A DNA stretch of 47,697 nucleotides from an uncultured Collinsella sp. (lineage in GTDB: Bacteria > Actinomycetota > Coriobacteriia > Coriobacteriales > Coriobacteriaceae), in assembly GCA_900540895.1 (NCBI GenBank), contig UQHV01000018.1, positions 1-47,697 of the forward strand, in the 5' to 3' direction. The position numbers were made by a program, and so were the translations under genes. Positions 1 through 7,727 of this stretch are shown here, one piece after another. A model generated the notes under the pieces. That model saw only the letters and a program-made list of their open reading frames with translations. It made no database searches and was not told the DNA's origin. Numbering within the stretch: the first letter of the stretch is position 1; each line of letters opens with the position of its first letter.

Positions 1-18
1 GTCAGCGAAACTGAAGAA

Positions 19-47
19 GGGGGAGGCCTCGCGGCCTCCCCCTTTTT
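19..47 (+). terminator. Intrinsic terminator of an upstream gene
   Basis: A perfect 10-bp GC-rich stem (GGGGGAGGCC / GGCCTCCCCC) with a TCGC loop is followed by five Ts. It ends a transcript entering from left of the window and separates it from coaE. Confidence 0.85.
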
Positions 48-127
48 GCGTTTACGGGCTTTTGTCTCACATGGTTGTAATACACGAACTCGCCTTCGTT
101 TAGCTTCTCTTACTGTTTGGCTGTATT

Positions 128-158
128 TTGAGTCCTTCTTTTGTATTTGCGCGATAAT
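128..158 (+). promoter_or_regulatory. Weak candidate promoter for coaE
   Basis: TTGAGT (128-133) and GATAAT (153-158) are separated by 19 bp, about 30 bp before the coaE start. The spacing is long, so this is tentative; the AT-richness of 60-180 suggests a promoter lies somewhere in it. Confidence 0.25.
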
Positions 159-186
159 AACTCCCATTGGCGTTAGGGAGGACTTG

Positions 187-828
187 ATGTTTACCGTTTT
201 TGTCTTGGGCAATATTGCTTCGGGTAAGTCGACTGCCTGCCGCTATCTCGAATCTCATGGCGCCATGCTTATCGATCTGGATGAGCTTGCCAAATCGCTG
301 TATGTGCCAGGCTCCGATATCGTCAATGCCCTCGCGGAAGAATTCGGTTGGGACATTCTGGACGGGGAGGGCGGCATTCGCCGCAATGTCCTCGCTGCTC
401 GAGCTTTCGCCTCTCCTGATACAGTCGCGCGGCTCAATGGCATCGTTCATCCGGTTCTCATCGAACAGCTGTCACTGAGGATTCTTGATCCGGTTTGTTG
501 CACGGTTTCGTCCCCCCGTTATCCCTTTGCGGTTGTCGAGGTTTCTGCCCCGACTGGTTTTGAGGATGCTTTTGGCCTGGCTGATGAAATTCTGGTTATC
601 AGCGCTCCTTTAGCAGTTCGTCGTGAGCGTGCCATTCATCGTGGTATGGAGTCCTCTGATTTTGATGCGCGCTCTGCATGCCAATCTGATGAGGCTTCGC
701 TTTGCAATCTCGCTACGACGGTCATCGATAATGCGGCAGGCGATAACTCGCTCTTTGAACAACTGGACGCATGGCTTGCGCGCCATGGCTTCGGGGATGT
801 AGTGGATAGGGAGGAGGCCGATGCCTAA
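187..828 (+). CDS. coaE: Dephospho-CoA kinase
   Basis: This 213-residue protein is called as the cytosolic enzyme that phosphorylates dephospho-CoA with ATP, the last step of coenzyme A synthesis. It begins with a P-loop (GNIASGKST, residues 8-16), followed by an acidic LIDLDELA segment where the family usually has a DAD triad, an HPVL motif near residue 93 and a C-terminal VIDN segment typical of CoaE. Size is normal for the family. I chose the ATG at 187 because AGGGAGG sits just upstream; the frame is open back into the terminator at 19-47, which cannot be coding. The middle is divergent (DLD for DAD, no clear PLLFE motif), so activity is inferred. Its last codons overlap the next gene by 8 bp, implying coupled translation. 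coaE beside uvrB is a common actinobacterial arrangement. Confidence 0.85.
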   Translation: MFTVFVLGNIASGKSTACRYLESHGAMLIDLDELAKSLYVPGSDIVNALAEEFGWDILDGEGGIRRNVLAARAFASPDTVARLNGIVHPVLIEQLSLRILDPVCCTVSSPRYPFAVVEVSAPTGFEDAFGLADEILVISAPLAVRRERAIHRGMESSDFDARSACQSDEASLCNLATTVIDNAAGDNSLFEQLDAWLARHGFGDVVDREEADA

Positions 829-1402
829 GACACGTTTCTTTACGTGGTATCGCGTGGCGCCACTTGCCGTTATGTTTGTCTTCGGCCTTATTTCGCTCGT
901 CTACTCGTATGCCCCTGCCGCCTTCTTTAAGCCTTTGTATCCAATTGACTATGAGGCGTACGTAAAGCAATCGAGCATTTCGCACAATCTTGATCCGTAT
1001 CTGGTGTGCGCTGTCATAAAGTCGGAATCGAATTGGGATCCCGAGGCTGAGTCGAATCAAGGCGCACGGGGATTGATGCAGCTGATGCCCGAGACTGCCC
1101 AGGATATGATTGCCAAGGGTCTTGTCGATGGCAGCGAGTATTCAGCCGGCGACCTTAACGATCCCGCTACGAACATCGAGTTTGGCTGTGCGTATCTTTC
1201 GTATCTTCTAACGTATTTTAACGGGTCGACTGACAGTGCCATTGCCGCCTATAACGCCGGCATGGGCAATGTCGACGGATGGGCGCAGCAGAGCACGTCG
1301 CTTCATAATGCAATCACTTTTCCCGAGACGCAGGCGTATCTGATTCGTGTCAATAATGCCTGGGTTCGCTACAAGACCCTCTATCCCGATCGGTTCGTAT
1401 AG
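821..1402 (+). CDS. Membrane-anchored lytic transglycosylase (SLT/GH23 fold)
   Basis: This 193-residue protein has one N-terminal hydrophobic segment (about residues 11-31) and an SLT lysozyme-like domain (about 45-180), so the catalytic domain should face the cell wall. Visible family motifs are the ES pair in KSESNWDP, with Glu69 as likely catalytic acid, then GLMQLMPET (84-92) and AYNAGMGNV (near 142). Enzymes of this family cleave the MurNAc-GlcNAc bond of peptidoglycan and leave 1,6-anhydro-MurNAc ends. It lacks any LysM or other wall-binding module and is close to the minimum size for the fold. The start lies inside the coaE stop region (8-bp overlap), so the two genes are probably co-transcribed. 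It resembles E. coli Slt-C-terminal and MltC-type domains; the physiological role is unknown. Confidence 0.85.
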   Translation: MPKTRFFTWYRVAPLAVMFVFGLISLVYSYAPAAFFKPLYPIDYEAYVKQSSISHNLDPYLVCAVIKSESNWDPEAESNQGARGLMQLMPETAQDMIAKGLVDGSEYSAGDLNDPATNIEFGCAYLSYLLTYFNGSTDSAIAAYNAGMGNVDGWAQQSTSLHNAITFPETQAYLIRVNNAWVRYKTLYPDRFV

Positions 1403-1428
1403 GACTATGCCTGCCGCCTGCGTATACT
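1400..1428 (+). promoter_or_regulatory. Weak candidate promoter for uvrB
   Basis: TATACT at 1423-1428 is a good -10 hexamer about 25 bp before the uvrB start, but the matching -35 (TAGGAC, 1400-1405) is poor. I see no LexA-type CGAAC-N4-GTTCG box here. Confidence 0.25.
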
Positions 1429-1453
1429 GCAGATATATGAGTTAGGAGTATCC

Positions 1454-3694
1454 ATGGCGGAATTTGAAGTTGAGCGTGTTGGAGGAGAGCTTAAACGTTT
1501 TGGCGTTGAGGGCTCTGAGGTACCGTTTAAGGTCGTGTCTCCATACGAGCCCGCTGGCTCCCAGCCTAAGGCCATTGAGTCGCTTGTGCAGGGCGTGAGG
1601 GACGGAGATCGCTATCAGGTTTTGCTGGGCGTGACTGGTTCGGGCAAGACCTTCACGATGGCTAAGACTATTGAGGCCCTGGGGAAGCCGACGCTGGTTA
1701 TGGCTCCCAATAAAACGCTTGCCGCTCAGCTTGCGAGCGAGCTCAAGGAATTCTTCCCTGACAACGCCGTGGTCTATTTTGTGTCGTACTACGATTACTA
1801 TCAACCCGAAGCGTATGTGCCGCAAAGCGATACGTATATCGAGAAGGATTCCTCGATTAACGAAGAAGTTGAGATGCTGCGACATCAGGCGACCGCATCG
1901 CTGCTATCTCGACGCGATGTGATCGTCGTCGCATCGGTCTCGTGTATCTATGGCATTGGCTCTCCCGAGGACTATGCGGGCCTAGCTCCGAACGTCGACA
2001 AGAAGGTGCCGCTCGAGCGCGATGACTTTATCCATGCGCTTATCGATATCCAGTACGATCGCAATGACTATGATTTGGCACGTGGCACCTTCCGCGTGCG
2101 CGGCGATGTCGTCGACGTGTATCCACCCTATGCCGAGCATCCGTTGCGGTTTGAGTTCTTTGGCGACGAGGTTGAGCTGATTGCCGAGATCGACGAGGTC
2201 ACCGGCGAGATGCTACGTGAGTACGAGGCCATTCCCGTGTGGCCGGCATCGCACTACGTGACTGAGAAGCCTAAGGTCAAAGCGGCTCTGAAATCAATCA
2301 GTGAAGAGTGCGAGAAGCGTGTGGCCGAGCTCAAGGCGACTGATAAGCTGCTCGAGGCACAGCGTCTGCAGCAGCGCACCGACTATGATCTCGAGATGCT
2401 CGAGACGATGGGCTTTTGCAACGGCATCGAGAACTACTCGCGTCATCTGGACGGTCGAAAACCGGGCGAGCCACCGTTTACCCTGATCGATTACTTTCCT
2501 AAGGACATGCTCTGCATCATCGATGAGAGCCATGTGACGGTGCCGCAGATCCGCGGCATGCACGAAGGTGACCGCTCGCGTAAGGTGACGCTGGTGGAGC
2601 ACGGTTTTCGTCTGCCTTCGGCACTCGATAACCGCCCGCTTCGTTTCGATGAGTTTGAGGCGAGGATTCCCCAGTTCATCTACGTCTCGGCTACGCCGGG
2701 CGACTATGAGCTGCGGGTTAGCCAGAACGACGTTGAGCAGATTATTCGTCCGACCGGTCTGCTCGACCCCAAGATCGATGTGCGTCCGGTTCGTGGACAG
2801 ATTGACGATCTTGAGGACGAGATTCGCGAGCGCGTTGCCCGCAAGGAGCGCGTGCTGGTGACCACGCTCACCAAGCGCATGGCCGAGGACCTGACCGACC
2901 ATCTGCTTGATGCCGGCATTAAGGTCAATTACATGCACTCCGATACAGCGACGATGGACCGTGTCGAGATCCTGCGAACGCTGCGCGAGGGAAAGATTGA
3001 TGTTCTCGTCGGCATCAACCTGCTCCGCGAGGGTCTGGACCTTCCCGAGGTCTCGCTGGTGGCAATTCTCGACGCTGACAAGGAAGGCTTCTTGCGCAAC
3101 CGCCGTTCGTTGATTCAGACGATTGGCCGTGCGGCCCGTAATGCCGACGGCGAGGTCATCATGTATGCAGACGTTGTGACCGATTCGATGAAAGAAGCCA
3201 TCGAGGAGACGCAGCGCCGTCGTGAGATTCAGATGGCATATAACGAAGAGCATGGCATTGTGCCCAAGACGGTCCGCAAGGCCATTAACGACATTTCGAG
3301 CTTTATTGCCGAGGCCGAAAAGACTGTGGGCTCGAAGGGACGCTCGAGAGGCGATTCGCTGGGTCACGGTGCGTTCTATACGCCCGATGAAAACGGCGAG
3401 GGCGCCGCGCCGGAGACGGTGGCACCCGAGCAAACGCTTGCCGAGCAGCTGGAAGGGCTACCGCATGACGAGCTCGTGCGGATTGTCGAGACCATGGAGG
3501 AAGACATGCGTAACGCTTCCGCCGCCATGGACTTTGAGGAGGCGGCGCGTCTGCGCGATGCCGTCGTTCAGATTCGGGCGATGCTTGAGGGCGCATCTGA
3601 GGACGAAACGATTGAGCGTTTGCGTTCGCAGGCTCGCAAGGGCTCTACCTTTGCTTCGGGCAGAAAACGCCAGGGTGCACGATTCAGGAAGTAG
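1454..3694 (+). CDS. uvrB: UvrABC system protein B (damage-verification helicase)
   Basis: UvrB receives damaged DNA from UvrA, verifies the lesion with its beta-hairpin and recruits UvrC for incision. Over 746 residues I see the N-terminal YEPAGSQPKAI motif, Walker A GVTGSGKT (59-66), the hairpin region with YYDYYQPEAYVP, Walker B-like CIIDESH, the superfamily-2 motif QTIGRAARN and a C-terminal UVR domain (DFEEAARLRDAV) that binds UvrC. It is slightly longer than most UvrBs (about 660-700) because of a linker before the UVR domain (about residues 630-680) rich in Gly, Glu and Ala. The ATG at 1454 has GTTAGGAGT upstream. uvrA and uvrC are in the same window, but uvrB is cut off from uvrA by a leftward block of four genes. 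Confidence 0.97.
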   Translation: MAEFEVERVGGELKRFGVEGSEVPFKVVSPYEPAGSQPKAIESLVQGVRDGDRYQVLLGVTGSGKTFTMAKTIEALGKPTLVMAPNKTLAAQLASELKEFFPDNAVVYFVSYYDYYQPEAYVPQSDTYIEKDSSINEEVEMLRHQATASLLSRRDVIVVASVSCIYGIGSPEDYAGLAPNVDKKVPLERDDFIHALIDIQYDRNDYDLARGTFRVRGDVVDVYPPYAEHPLRFEFFGDEVELIAEIDEVTGEMLREYEAIPVWPASHYVTEKPKVKAALKSISEECEKRVAELKATDKLLEAQRLQQRTDYDLEMLETMGFCNGIENYSRHLDGRKPGEPPFTLIDYFPKDMLCIIDESHVTVPQIRGMHEGDRSRKVTLVEHGFRLPSALDNRPLRFDEFEARIPQFIYVSATPGDYELRVSQNDVEQIIRPTGLLDPKIDVRPVRGQIDDLEDEIRERVARKERVLVTTLTKRMAEDLTDHLLDAGIKVNYMHSDTATMDRVEILRTLREGKIDVLVGINLLREGLDLPEVSLVAILDADKEGFLRNRRSLIQTIGRAARNADGEVIMYADVVTDSMKEAIEETQRRREIQMAYNEEHGIVPKTVRKAINDISSFIAEAEKTVGSKGRSRGDSLGHGAFYTPDENGEGAAPETVAPEQTLAEQLEGLPHDELVRIVETMEEDMRNASAAMDFEEAARLRDAVVQIRAMLEGASEDETIERLRSQARKGSTFASGRKRQGARFRK

Positions 3695-3697
3695 TGA

Positions 3698-3733
3698 ACA
3701 GGCCCCGAGTTCCCTGTGGAACTCGGGGCCTGT
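3698..3733. terminator. Bidirectional terminator hairpin between convergent genes
   Basis: A perfect 16-bp inverted repeat (ACAGGCCCCGAGTTCC and its complement) with a 4-nt CTGT loop starts 3 bp after the uvrB stop and faces the leftward flavoprotein gene. There is no strong T run on either side. Its position between convergent genes supports a termination role in both directions. Confidence 0.7.
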
Positions 3734-3759
3734 GTCGTTCGGACGCGAGAGTTCGTGCA

Positions 3760-5400
3760 CTAGAGGTCTGCTATCAGCGCCTCAGCGCAACGGATGCCGT
3801 CGGTGGCGGCACTCATGATGCCGCCGGCATATCCGGCACCCTCGCCGCAAGGGTAAAGGCCCGGGGTCGACACGGCGTGGCATGTTCGATCGCGGATGAC
3901 CGTAACCGGGGAGCTCGAACGCGTCTCCACGCCAGTGAGGACCGCATCGGGGCGGTCATAGCCACGCAGTTTCTTACCGAGCAGGGGAATTCCCAAACGA
4001 AGCGATTCGACGATATGCTGCGGGAGGGCATCGTCGATCGCCGTCCAGGTCACGCCAAGTGGATAGGTTGGTTTTACCTTTCCGGGTGCCGTGCTGGCGC
4101 GCCCCGCAAGGAAATCTCCGACGAGCTGTGCCGGCGCGTTCCAGTTAGAGCCACCCAGGCGATAGGCGGCTCGCTCGCAGGCGCGCTGGAGCTCAATGCC
4201 TGCGAGCGGATCATCGCCGGGAAGGTCGTCGGGTGTGACGTTGACGAGTAGGGCGGCATTTGCGTTGCGCCCGTCGCGGGCATTGAGGCTGGCACCGTTG
4301 ACGCACAGATGGCCCTGCTCGGAAGAAGCCGCGACAACCTGTCCGCCGGGGCACATGCAAAACGAGAACACACTGCGGCCGTTGGGGAGATGGGCGACAA
4401 GCTTGTAGGGGGCTGCTCCGAGTGCCGGGTGTCCCGCCGAAGGGCCATATTGGGCACGGTCGATGTCATGCTGTGGATGCTCGATGCGCACACCCATGGC
4501 AAAGGTCTTTTGCGCGAGGGTAACGTCATGTTCTTTGAGAAGCTCGAATACGTCGCGGGCGGAATGGCCGCAGGCGAGAATGAGGTGCTTTGTGGCGATT
4601 GTCTCGCTTGTGGTTTCTTGGGGCGGTTGGACATCGACGCCGGTGATGGCGCCAGATTCATCGGTTCGAATATTGACGAGCCTTGTTCGATAGCGGACGG
4701 TTCCACCGAGCTGCTCGATGCGCTGAGAAATGTTGGTGACGACGGTGGGTAGGATGTCGGAGCCAATGTGCGGTTTGGCGTCCCACAGGATGTCGCGAGG
4801 TGAGCCCGCTTTGACGAAGGTCTCAAGAATCAGTCGATGGGCAGGATTCTTGGTTCCCGTGTTGAGCTTGCCGTCCGAGAAGGTCCCTGCGCCGCCCAGG
4901 CCAAATTGGATATTGCTTTCGGGGTCGAGGATACGCTCCTTAAGAAAGAGATCAATCGCTTCCGAGCGGCGAAGCGCGGGGTCGCCGCGCTCGATGAGCA
5001 GGGGTTTAAGGCCCGCTTCGGCAAGGGTCAGGGCGGCGAAGAGACCGGCGCAACCGGCGCCGACAACGACGGGACGCCCCTTGGGTGCATTTGGGACAGG
5101 GTTGGGGAATGAAGGAGCCTCGCCGTCTACCATGCGGATGCGCGAGCGGTCGCGCTCGGCGACGCGGTCGACCACCTCCTGCTCGAGTCGGGAGCTTGTC
5201 AGCTCGACTCGAAAGCTCAAAATAAAATGGACATCTCGTTTTTTACGGGCGTCGATTGACTTGCGATGGAGCTCAATGGCTTTAATCTGGGAATCCTCGC
5301 ATCGCAGGGCTCGTTTGACGGCGCGTCTACCAATAGCAAGGCAGGCGGCTTCGTCGCCGGCCTCATCGAGTGACGCGTGGACTTGGGTGATTTCGATCAT
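3760..5400 (-). CDS. FAD-dependent dehydrogenase-like flavoprotein (COG2509 type)
   Basis: This 546-residue protein has an N-terminal alpha/beta extension (1-105), then a Rossmann FAD-binding site (VVVGAGCAGL, GAGCAG at 114-119) with an acidic ribose-binding end (LLIERGD). Later segments are LGGAGTFSDGKLNTG, ILACGHSARD and the C-terminal FAD loop GEGAGYAGGIMSAA. This arrangement matches the uncharacterised FAD-dependent dehydrogenases of COG2509; the substrate is unknown. I chose the start at 5400 because CTAAGGAGACC precedes it; the frame runs open 57 codons further upstream through a terminator-like hairpin and has no good site there. It lies downstream of a second flavoprotein and mrp on the same strand. 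Confidence 0.8.
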   Translation of the reverse strand: MIEITQVHASLDEAGDEAACLAIGRRAVKRALRCEDSQIKAIELHRKSIDARKKRDVHFILSFRVELTSSRLEQEVVDRVAERDRSRIRMVDGEAPSFPNPVPNAPKGRPVVVGAGCAGLFAALTLAEAGLKPLLIERGDPALRRSEAIDLFLKERILDPESNIQFGLGGAGTFSDGKLNTGTKNPAHRLILETFVKAGSPRDILWDAKPHIGSDILPTVVTNISQRIEQLGGTVRYRTRLVNIRTDESGAITGVDVQPPQETTSETIATKHLILACGHSARDVFELLKEHDVTLAQKTFAMGVRIEHPQHDIDRAQYGPSAGHPALGAAPYKLVAHLPNGRSVFSFCMCPGGQVVAASSEQGHLCVNGASLNARDGRNANAALLVNVTPDDLPGDDPLAGIELQRACERAAYRLGGSNWNAPAQLVGDFLAGRASTAPGKVKPTYPLGVTWTAIDDALPQHIVESLRLGIPLLGKKLRGYDRPDAVLTGVETRSSSPVTVIRDRTCHAVSTPGLYPCGEGAGYAGGIMSAATDGIRCAEALIADL

Positions 5401-5416
5401 CGAGGTCTCCTTAGAT

Positions 5417-5450
5417 GCAAGAAAGAGGCCGCCCGGTGTCCCAGACGGCC
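5417..5450 (-). terminator. Attenuator-like hairpin between two flavoprotein genes
   Basis: Reading leftward, GGCCGTCTG and CGGGCGGCC can pair over 9 bp with two G-U pairs and a 6-nt loop, followed by TCTTTCTTGC. It sits just before the ribosome-binding site of the COG2509-type gene, so it could end the upstream transcript or reduce read-through. Confidence 0.45.
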
Positions 5451-5479
5451 CGAATGCGTTTTGATTATAGACTGCGCGG

Positions 5480-6751
5480 CTATAGGCTGCTTGCAGCGCG
5501 AATACCCGAGATCCAAGCCCATGCAAGGTTGAAACCGCCGCAATCGGCATCGATGTCGAGCGCCTCGCCACAGATGTAAAGTGGGGCGTCTGCCGCGTTG
5601 CTCACGCAGAGGTTGGGAGCTGAGACGCTCTCGATGGGCACGCCGCCGCGCGTGACCTGGGCCGAACGCTCCTCTGTCGTTCCCTCGACGAGCATCTTAA
5701 AGTGCTTGAGGATTGAGACCAGATGGATGACGTCGTACGACCCGGGGTGGCACTGTTCGAATGCGGTGCAGACAACGTGAGAGAACTGCGGGGCAAGCAT
5801 GCCGTCGAGCCAGCGGGGGTCGCGGGGTGAAAAGCCGCCGAGCAACGCAACTCGCTGATTGAGCATATTGAGCAACACGTCTTTGGAGAGGTCGGGGAAA
5901 ACGTCGAGCAGAATCGTGTCGTCGCGCTGAACGCGACGGGAGAGGTTAAAGGCAGCAACGCCCGAAATGCCAAAGGTTCGGAAGAGCACTTCGCCGTCTT
6001 CGTGCCAGAGCTCCTCGTGATTGCGGGTGAGCGTCAAACGGGCGCGGACGCGCAGGCCATCCAGCGTCTTGAGCGCAGTCTGGTCGCCGAAGACCGATGC
6101 CGACACAGGGCAGAGGACGGGATGCTGCGGTGTGAGGGAAAGATTGAACGTCTTCGCGATGTCGGCGGGGCTGCCGCCCGTAGCGATAATTACGGCCTTT
6201 GCCTGCAGCGTCTCGTTCTTGCGAGGGGTGTCGGCAAGCGCCTTCCGAAGCGAGCGAACCTCCGATTTTCGGTCGTCGTGCTTTTTTGCCTTGAGTGCTC
6301 GCGCGGGACGGTCTATTTGGAGTACCCAGCCCTCGGGGGCTTTGAATGCCGAGGCAACGTTTGCTCCACAGATCAAGGTGATACCCAGGTGATTGCAAGC
6401 GTTGAGAAGCGCATCGCGCACCGATTCGGCACGAAGGGAGCGCGGATACAGCCGGCCCTCCTCGGAGGTCGTCATGATGCCCAGCGAGGAGAAGAAACTG
6501 CCGAGCTCTTGCTCGGGCCGGGGACCCATGACGGATTCGACGAATGCGGGGTGGTTGTACCGCTGGAAATCAATTGATTCGTTGGAAAGGTTGCAGCGGC
6601 CGTTGCCGGTCGCAAGGAGTTTAAGGCCGCAGGCAACATCGCGCTCAACGATGCAGACGCTTTTGCCTGCGCGTGCGGCCGTAATGGCGGCGGCGAGACC
6701 CGAGGCCCCGCCGCCGATTACCAAGACGTCATAGGAGGCGTTTGTGTTCAC
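5480..6751 (-). CDS. HI0933/YhiN-family flavoprotein (COG2081)
   Basis: This 423-residue protein carries the FAD dinucleotide-binding motif VIGGGASGLAAA (GGGASG at 13-18), the family motif LLATGNGRCNLSN (46-57), AVIIATGG in the middle and a C-terminal LYICGEALDIDADCGGFNLAWAW segment that closes over FAD. It matches the HI0933-like (YhiN) flavoproteins, for which aminoacetone oxidase has been used as a product name in some species; the true substrate here is unknown. The start is GTG and directly abuts the mrp stop (TAA then GTG) with no good Shine-Dalgarno, so it probably depends on translational coupling to mrp. Its operon partners are mrp upstream and another flavoprotein downstream. Confidence 0.85.
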   Translation of the reverse strand: MNTNASYDVLVIGGGASGLAAAITAARAGKSVCIVERDVACGLKLLATGNGRCNLSNESIDFQRYNHPAFVESVMGPRPEQELGSFFSSLGIMTTSEEGRLYPRSLRAESVRDALLNACNHLGITLICGANVASAFKAPEGWVLQIDRPARALKAKKHDDRKSEVRSLRKALADTPRKNETLQAKAVIIATGGSPADIAKTFNLSLTPQHPVLCPVSASVFGDQTALKTLDGLRVRARLTLTRNHEELWHEDGEVLFRTFGISGVAAFNLSRRVQRDDTILLDVFPDLSKDVLLNMLNQRVALLGGFSPRDPRWLDGMLAPQFSHVVCTAFEQCHPGSYDVIHLVSILKHFKMLVEGTTEERSAQVTRGGVPIESVSAPNLCVSNAADAPLYICGEALDIDADCGGFNLAWAWISGIRAASSL

Positions 6752-7582
6752 TTAGGCCTCGGCGGTCTCGTGCGGGGCAATGGCCTCGACAGCAGAGACG
6801 GCTTGGGGCAGCATACCGTCGGGCAGTGCGGTCTCAACCTCGCCCTTGTCGCAAGCCTCGGCGAGTGCCGGATTGATGGGAAGCTGCCCTAGAATCTCGA
6901 GGTTGTAACGCTCGGCGACCTCGGGGAGCTTGCTCTTGCCAAAGACTTCGATCTTCTTGCCGCAATCGGGGCACTCGATATAGCTCATGTTTTCGACGAT
7001 TCCCAGAATGGGCACGTTCATCTTCTCGGCCATGTTGACCGCCTTGGCGACGATCATCGAGACCAGATCCTGCGGGCTCGTGACGATGACGATGCCATCG
7101 ACGGGCAGCGACTGGAAGACAGTGAGGGCGACGTCGCCCGTTCCCGGAGGCATGTCGACCAGCAGGTAGTCGATGGGGCCCCATGAGGTTTCGCTCCAGA
7201 ACTGCCTGATGGCACCCGCGATAACCGGGCCGCGCCAGAGCACGGGGTCGGTTTCGTTTTGGAGCAGCAGGTTAGAGCTCATAACCTTGACGCCGTGCTC
7301 GGAGATTTCGGGCAGCATAAGATTGCCGAGGGCATGGACGTGACGTCCGCTCATGCCGAACATCTTAGGGATAGAGGGGCCGGTAATATCGGCATCGAGG
7401 ACGCCGACCTTGTGACCGTGGCGGGAAAGCTCCGTGGCGATGGCGCCGGTGACGAATGACTTGCCGACGCCGCCCTTACCGGAAAGCACGGCGATAACGC
7501 GCTTGACCTCGGACAGCGTATTCTCCTCAAATTGCGACGGCGACGTTTGCCCGCCGGCTGCCTGTGCGTGCTCGCAACCCAT
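6752..7582 (-). CDS. mrp: Mrp/NBP35-type P-loop ATPase, Fe-S cluster carrier
   Basis: This 276-residue cytosolic protein has a deviant Walker A motif (SGKGGVGKS, residues 34-42) typical of the MinD/Mrp group, DADITGPSIPKMFG, VDMPPGTGD and the paired cysteines ECPDC (Cys204, Cys207) that in homologues bridge a shared 4Fe-4S cluster at the dimer interface. Known homologues bind and transfer Fe-S clusters to apo-proteins. The N-terminal domain of unknown function 59 found in many Mrp proteins is absent; instead there is a short 27-residue tail starting MGCEH. The ATG at 7582 has AAAGGAGTC upstream, better than the in-frame ATG 19 codons before it. It leads a leftward operon with two flavoproteins. 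Confidence 0.92.
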   Translation of the reverse strand: MGCEHAQAAGGQTSPSQFEENTLSEVKRVIAVLSGKGGVGKSFVTGAIATELSRHGHKVGVLDADITGPSIPKMFGMSGRHVHALGNLMLPEISEHGVKVMSSNLLLQNETDPVLWRGPVIAGAIRQFWSETSWGPIDYLLVDMPPGTGDVALTVFQSLPVDGIVIVTSPQDLVSMIVAKAVNMAEKMNVPILGIVENMSYIECPDCGKKIEVFGKSKLPEVAERYNLEILGQLPINPALAEACDKGEVETALPDGMLPQAVSAVEAIAPHETAEA

Positions 7583-7637
7583 GTTTGACTCCTTTGTATA
7601 TGTTGGGGCCGGAGCCCCGCGGTGTGACACGAGCGTC

Positions 7638-7667
7638 ATTGTACCCTCGTTTGCGAGCGGGAGTCAT
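7638..7667 (-). promoter_or_regulatory. Candidate promoter of the mrp-flavoprotein operon
   Basis: On the minus strand, ATGACT and TACAAT are 18 bp apart, about 55 bp before the mrp start. The -10 element is strong and the -35 moderate. Confidence 0.5.
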
Positions 7668-7727
7668 TTGCGATGCATTTGGGCCGAGCGTGCTTGCAAT
7701 ACGATGGGCCCAAGCGAATGGGCGGGC

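Noticed and set aside
46..186. N-terminal extension of coaE
   Set aside because: It would start in the T run of a terminator and places 47 unrelated residues before the P-loop; the ATG at 187 fits the family.
1400..1453. LexA box upstream of uvrB
   Set aside because: No CGAAC-N4-GTTCG-like sequence was found between the transglycosylase stop and the uvrB start.
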